Assembly: GCA_958446835.1 (NCBI GenBank)
Contig: CAUCXT010000026.1
Location: forward strand, 1-43,463
Direction of reading: 5' to 3'
Origin: an uncultured Eubacterium sp.
GTDB lineage: Bacteria; Bacillota; Clostridia; Lachnospirales; Lachnospiraceae
DNA: 43,463 nucleotides
Below are positions 40,035-43,463 of the stretch, piece by piece (the stretch's first letter is position 1; every line of letters begins with the position of its first letter). The position numbers were made by a program, and so were the translations under genes. Under the pieces are notes generated by a model that was not told where the DNA came from, made no database searches, and worked only from the letters and a program-made list of their open reading frames with translations.

Positions 40035-40418
40035 ATGGCAAACATAATCTACGATGCAAGAAAAATCAAACTGATGGAAGCGGTCAAGGAGCTTTCAGAC
40101 CTTGTCGGAAACAGTGACGAATGGTTCAACTCATTCTGGTCACTTGTCATGGAAAATGAGAATGTTTATGAGGAGCTGCTCTACTATATAGACCATCACG
40201 ACCTGCTGTGCAGCTACACAATTGAGAACTATTCAATAGTTGACCTGTTCGTATGGCAGATGTCGAACTATGACCTTCTGCATGACAGCGGAAAGAATGA
40301 CGCCTCATGCTGCAAGGAGGCTATGGTTCTGTTTGCATTTGAGGCTATGGCGAAGATGGCGAAGGAGCCTGAAAAATATAAGAAGCGCATACAGTCGGAT
40401 ATGCGGCTGGATAAATGA
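40035..40418 (+). CDS. Hypothetical small helical protein
   Basis: 127 residues from MANIIYDARKIKLMEAVKEL; TGAGG is 7 bases ahead (an ATG at 40023 overlaps it). Predicted all-helical and soluble, with NSDEWFNSFWSLVMENENVY, EELLYYIDHHDLLCSYTIEN, YSIVDLFVWQMSNYDLLHDS and a C-terminal FEAMAKMAKEPEKYKKRIQS. Aromatic-rich and acidic. I know no family; the coding looks like the core genes nearby. Alone on the plus strand, followed by an inverted repeat. Confidence 0.75.
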   Translation: MANIIYDARKIKLMEAVKELSDLVGNSDEWFNSFWSLVMENENVYEELLYYIDHHDLLCSYTIENYSIVDLFVWQMSNYDLLHDSGKNDASCCKEAMVLFAFEAMAKMAKEPEKYKKRIQSDMRLDK

Positions 40419-40452
40419 GATTACCGGCTGGCGGAGTGGGCGGCAAAGGCAG

Positions 40453-40536
40453 GCGGGACATGGGGGTTCAGTGGGACACGGGGTCTGGTACAGTGTCCCA
40501 AATGGCGGGGACACATGTACCTGACCCCATGTCCCA
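40453..40536. repeat. Large REP-like inverted repeat
   Basis: TGGGACACGGGGTCTGGTACA (40472-40492) and TGTACCTGACCCCATGTCCCA (40516-40536) pair at all but two positions, and GTGTCCC / GGGGACAC inside extend the hairpin to nearly 65 bases. A third half-copy, GCGGGACATGGGGG, lies at 40453-40466. The GC-rich sequence differs sharply from its surroundings. Such GGGACA...GGTAC...TGTCCC palindromes are known as dispersed elements in bacterial genomes, often linked with REP-associated transposases. It lies between two convergent genes and may also end transcription. Confidence 0.75.
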
Positions 40537-40548
40537 TCTGCGCTCCAC

Positions 40549-41022
40549 CTACCTTGGCGTAGGCATAGGAAGGAAAAAGTACAATGCAAGCGCTACAATC
40601 AGAACTACAACCACAACTGCGGCTATAGCAATGTACAGCTTAACATGGCTCTTTTCCCTTACTACAGGCTTTTCATATTCAACATCTACGCCTATCGACA
40701 TTCTGTCTATGAAATTCCTATCCCACAACTCAACGCCTGCTGCATCACCGGCTTTCTTGGCAGATGTTGAGAATGAGCTGTTTGTCATAAACACAAGCAC
40801 ATCCACGCCCGGTTTTTTCGCTGCGTTTATGAACTCCTCCATAACGGAACCGTTTATTGCATCTATATCATACCTGCATGCAAACGCATAAGTCTTGCCA
40901 TCCTTCTTACCGGTCATGCTTACGATATTATCCCCAGCATTCTTCTTCATGTCTGTATAACCAAGAGCGTTTAAAAGCTTGTACATCATATCCATATAAT
41001 TGTTCTTATCATGTATTATCAT
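40549..41022 (-). CDS. Mrr-like restriction-endonuclease-fold protein with C-terminal membrane anchor
   Basis: 157 residues from MIIHDKNNYMDMMYKLLNAL; GGAAGGGAA lies ahead, while the ATG at 41055 adds 11 residues. Residues 1-110 follow the Mrr_cat pattern: GYTDMKKNAGDNIVSMTGKK, DGKTYAFACRYDIDAINGSV, MEEFINAAKKPGVDVLVFMT, NSSFSTSAKKAGDAAGVELW, DRNFIDRM. The QxK of active Mrr enzymes is replaced by ACRY, so catalysis is doubtful. A single membrane helix near the C-terminus (VKLYIAIAAVVVVVLIVALA) leaves a short PMPTPR end. A binding rather than cutting role at the membrane is possible. Divergent from the cyclic-nucleotide-binding-like gene. Confidence 0.78.
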   Translation of the reverse strand: MIIHDKNNYMDMMYKLLNALGYTDMKKNAGDNIVSMTGKKDGKTYAFACRYDIDAINGSVMEEFINAAKKPGVDVLVFMTNSSFSTSAKKAGDAAGVELWDRNFIDRMSIGVDVEYEKPVVREKSHVKLYIAIAAVVVVVLIVALALYFFLPMPTPR

Positions 41023-41091
41023 TGTGTATTCCCTTCCTTTGATTTCCATTGGCATACTCTTTATTTCGTTTCAACTGCTTTACAGTAATAT

Positions 41092-41159
41092 ATTATACAC
41101 TATTCTGTCACTGTGACAACGTAAATTTTATTGACATTGAACCGGGAATATACTACACT
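41092..41159. promoter_or_regulatory. Divergent promoters with shared TGTCACTGTGACA palindrome
   Basis: Minus: TTGTCA (41114-41119), 16-base spacer, TATAAT (41092-41097), for the Mrr-like gene. Plus: TTGACA (41131-41136), 17-base spacer, TACACT (41154-41159), for the 684-residue protein. A perfect 13-base palindrome TGTCAC-T-GTGACA (41106-41118) covers the minus -35 box and lies just upstream of the plus promoter, so one factor could control both. Confidence 0.65.
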
Positions 41160-41299
41160 ATTTTATATAAATCAGCAGTTTTTTCAGACAGTTGGTATTA
41201 TTCAAAGAAAAATATATCAGTTACATCAGACATGACATTCTGAGAATCGTATCAGCCTCCCCGGAAACTGTACATAAATTTTAAGAATGAGGATTAAAT

Positions 41300-43354
41300 A
41301 TGGATAACAGTATATCAGGCAGTGTTGTGACGTATGCTGCCGGTGAACGTCTCACTACCCGTGGCAATGATGTTGATGAAATCTACATTATTCTCAAGGG
41401 CAGAATCAGGTGCATGACAACCTATGGTACATATTATCTTGGTCCCGGCTCAGCAGCCGGCTTAACAGACTGTTATTACGGAATGTATGTGTTTAATTAT
41501 TTCGCAGATGAGGACACCATGGTGAAAAGATACACTGTCTCATCATCCGCAGACATAACGCGTGTGCTGAGTGATCAGGCAGACAATATCAGTATATTTG
41601 TCATAATGCAGTCAAGACATATCTCCGATATAATAAAGACATATCTTGAACTCACAAAGAAATGCCGTGAGGTTGATGCCGAATACCGTCCTGATTCCCG
41701 TATAGCCCGTTGGGAGTTGGACAAATTCAATGCACTTTCATCCGTATCGAATAAAACAGCGGTTGAATTCTACAAATCCAATCTATCGGTTACTATAGGC
41801 TCAATTTACGATGGTGCACGTTTCCTGTCAACCATCAATGACGCCTGTTCGCAGATGGCAGATCGTCTGGGAATCAATGTCGACTATGTCGAACCGGAAC
41901 CGGAAGATGATTTTATCATGGCGATTGAGGATACTCCTGCTGCATTTGCAGATACAAGCGATGATTTTGATGAAGAATTCGCATGGTCACAGCTTGAAAA
42001 ATCACTTCCGCGTATTCTCGCCTACTCCGAAATAGAGGCAGAAGATGCAGAACGCTTCACTCAGCTTATGGAGAGCTACAGAATACCGAAGCAGCAGACT
42101 TCGCCTTCCGATGAATCAAGACAGCTCCGCCGCGAGATTTCCAAGTTGTACTATAAGATATATTATCTTGTATTTTGCAAAGCAGTCAACAGCCTTACCA
42201 CGCCTCCTATTATATCCATGTTTTTGAATTTCGGATACATGGACGAGAATCTTCTGTCAAGAGAGAATGCACTCGACCTTTACAGGTTATCTCTCATAGT
42301 GGAAAAAGAGTGTAACGGAAGGGGCGTTTATACAATCTACTCATGGTTAAGAGAGATTCTATGGGGTGATAAGGAGCCATCCAAGAACTCAATGGATATG
42401 GACTACGCTGAGACAATCAATACCAACAAGCGCATGGGAAAGATTTCAGCCAAGGATGCTGAGGCTGCTCTTGCGGACAATGATGCGAAGGTACGCTTTG
42501 AGATTGAGAACATGTTCACATCCGCTAACCGCGTAGTTCATGGCAGAAGCAGCAACTTCTGTCCTGTACTCACCGAAAATGGAATTACAAGAAGCTTCAG
42601 TGCCTCAATTGTCACCGCTGAAAAGATAATCTCCTCAATAGACGCCATTCGAAGAAAGGACTTCTCGGCCTTCTACCGTGAGATTATTTATCAGAACAAA
42701 GCAAGTGAGATTGACCGTGAATTTATTATGTCCGAGGTTCTCCCTAATGTAATCCTTATGCCTGTTGCAGGCAACGATGGTATTATGTGGCAGGAGATTG
42801 AGGGCAGATTAAAAGATACACCGGCACGTTTTATACTTCCTATATTCCCTACAATCAATGTTTCCAACATTCTTACATGCGTAACCGGACGTTTCCGTTG
42901 GGAAATGTGCAAGCGTTCGCAGGGTGTATACTGGAACAATATTTCAGAGCCGTCATTGACAGCAGAATACTGTGATTACATCCAGTTTTATAAAAAGAAT
43001 CGTGATTTGCCTGAAGCTGCCAAAGCCAAAATCAAGTCTACTCTCACTTCATGCCGTAACAATTATCGTGAGGTATTCGTGCATGACTATGAGACATGGA
43101 TGATTTATGAGGCTCTCGGATCCTTCAGATTAAATAAGATTGCGCGGCGTATACTCTTTACCTACTGCCCATTTTCAAAGGAATTCCGTGACCGACTGTC
43201 GGATAACCCTATGGTCAAGGAGCTGTTTTCAAGTGGCAACAAAGCTTTCATGACGAAGTTAAAGCACATTGATCTTGTCATCTCGCAGCTGGAGCGAAAA
43301 AACCTTCCTGTTCCTAAGGAGCTTGTTGATTACAAGAATTTCCTGCAAATGTAA
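41300..43354 (+). CDS. Large protein with N-terminal cyclic-nucleotide-binding-like domain
   Basis: 684 residues; GAGGA is 6 bases ahead. Residues 5-110 follow a cNMP-binding beta-roll: VVTYAAGERLTTRGNDVDEI, YIILKGRIRCMTTYGTYYLG, PGSAAGLTDCYYGMYVFNYF. The phosphate-binding RxA cassette is not clear, so the ligand is uncertain. About 110-300 is helical with an acidic stretch (EPEPEDDFIMAIEDTPAAFA). Residues 300-684 are a large helical domain with FCKAVNSLTTPPIISMFLNF, NTNKRMGKISAKDAEAALAD, LPIFPTINVSNILTCVTGRF RWEM, HDYETWMIYEALGSFRLNKI and ILFTYCPFSKEFRDRLSDN. No DNA-binding motif is seen. I know such proteins only as hypothetical in Lachnospiraceae; a type IV-like or cytoskeletal role would be guesswork. 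Confidence 0.75.
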   Translation: MDNSISGSVVTYAAGERLTTRGNDVDEIYIILKGRIRCMTTYGTYYLGPGSAAGLTDCYYGMYVFNYFADEDTMVKRYTVSSSADITRVLSDQADNISIFVIMQSRHISDIIKTYLELTKKCREVDAEYRPDSRIARWELDKFNALSSVSNKTAVEFYKSNLSVTIGSIYDGARFLSTINDACSQMADRLGINVDYVEPEPEDDFIMAIEDTPAAFADTSDDFDEEFAWSQLEKSLPRILAYSEIEAEDAERFTQLMESYRIPKQQTSPSDESRQLRREISKLYYKIYYLVFCKAVNSLTTPPIISMFLNFGYMDENLLSRENALDLYRLSLIVEKECNGRGVYTIYSWLREILWGDKEPSKNSMDMDYAETINTNKRMGKISAKDAEAALADNDAKVRFEIENMFTSANRVVHGRSSNFCPVLTENGITRSFSASIVTAEKIISSIDAIRRKDFSAFYREIIYQNKASEIDREFIMSEVLPNVILMPVAGNDGIMWQEIEGRLKDTPARFILPIFPTINVSNILTCVTGRFRWEMCKRSQGVYWNNISEPSLTAEYCDYIQFYKKNRDLPEAAKAKIKSTLTSCRNNYREVFVHDYETWMIYEALGSFRLNKIARRILFTYCPFSKEFRDRLSDNPMVKELFSSGNKAFMTKLKHIDLVISQLERKNLPVPKELVDYKNFLQM

Positions 43355-43389
43355 GGCTTGTACCGCAATAACAATTCTATATAACTAAT

Positions 43390-43463
43390 CGAGTAGGAGG
43401 GAAAATTTAATAAATTTTCCCGACCTCTCACACCACCGTGCGTACCGTTCGGTACACGGCGGT
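43390..43463 (-). mobile_element. Probable 3' end of a group II intron at window edge
   Basis: Read from the right edge on the minus strand: ACCGCCGTGTACCGAACG, GTACGCACGGTGGTGTGAG, AGGTCGG, then the hairpin GGGAAAATTT-ATT-AAATTTTCCC and TCCTACTCGATT. The ACCGCCGTG ... CACGGTGGT stem followed by GTGAGAGG is what follows the reverse transcriptase/maturase gene in many Firmicute group II introns. The intron body and maturase would lie beyond the window. The call rests on memory of that sequence type only. Confidence 0.5.

Overview
The window reads as a chromosome segment of an anaerobic gut Firmicute, most likely a Lachnospiraceae member of the Roseburia / Agathobacter / Lachnospira kind. The evidence is AT-rich DNA with strong AGGAGG-type ribosome sites, PPi-saving pyruvate phosphate dikinase, a dimeric-type glycyl-tRNA synthetase beside recO and era, a DUF6106 protein, and a large Lachnospiraceae-type protein with a cyclic-nucleotide-binding-like domain. 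I cannot fix the genus from sequence alone.

Layout. 1-2500: end of an ABC transporter gene, a GNAT acetyltransferase, a frameshifted small gene, and an XRE/zinc-ribbon regulator. 2488-6113: what looks like a deletion-scarred sugar locus, with an AraC regulator divergent from a GH31 glycosidase and, behind AraC, a chimeric ORF made of an MFS transporter piece fused to the tail of an alpha-L-rhamnosidase. 6197-10067: small accessory operons, namely TetR + alpha/beta hydrolase + a frameshifted small membrane ORF, and XRE + DUF3169 + DUF6897-like, each with its own palindromic operators.

10544-20586 is an accessory (defence) island on the minus strand. It holds a type I restriction-modification system (HsdR, HsdM, HsdS) with a DUF2971 gene between hsdR and hsdM, a coiled-coil/zinc-ribbon small protein after hsdS, and then a coupled pair: an endonuclease/exonuclease/phosphatase-fold (EEP) nuclease and a stand-alone TOPRIM protein. 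Upstream of hsdR is a PD-(D/E)XK-like gene preceded by four imperfect tandem hairpin repeats. The EEP-TOPRIM pair and the hairpin-repeat/nuclease unit are the best candidates here for something undescribed.

20634-38561 is core chromosome, mostly minus strand: guaB and a lipid-anchored or secreted amidase, an FMN-riboswitch-controlled ribU-type riboflavin transporter, an M16C peptidase with a structured, pseudoknot-like leader, era, a 39-codon ORF overlapping era by TAATG, recO, glyS, pepF, a YwlG/TIGR01440 gene, a zinc-ribbon membrane protein, and ppdK with a CRP/FNR-like palindrome over its promoter.

38673-43463: DUF6106 protein, two divergent tRNA-Leu genes (AAG and CAG anticodons) with clear promoters and terminators, a hypothetical protein, a large inverted repeat of REP type, a membrane-tethered Mrr-like protein divergent from the cyclic-nucleotide-binding-like protein, and at the right edge what looks like the 3' end of a group II intron. 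No CRISPR array or rRNA was seen.
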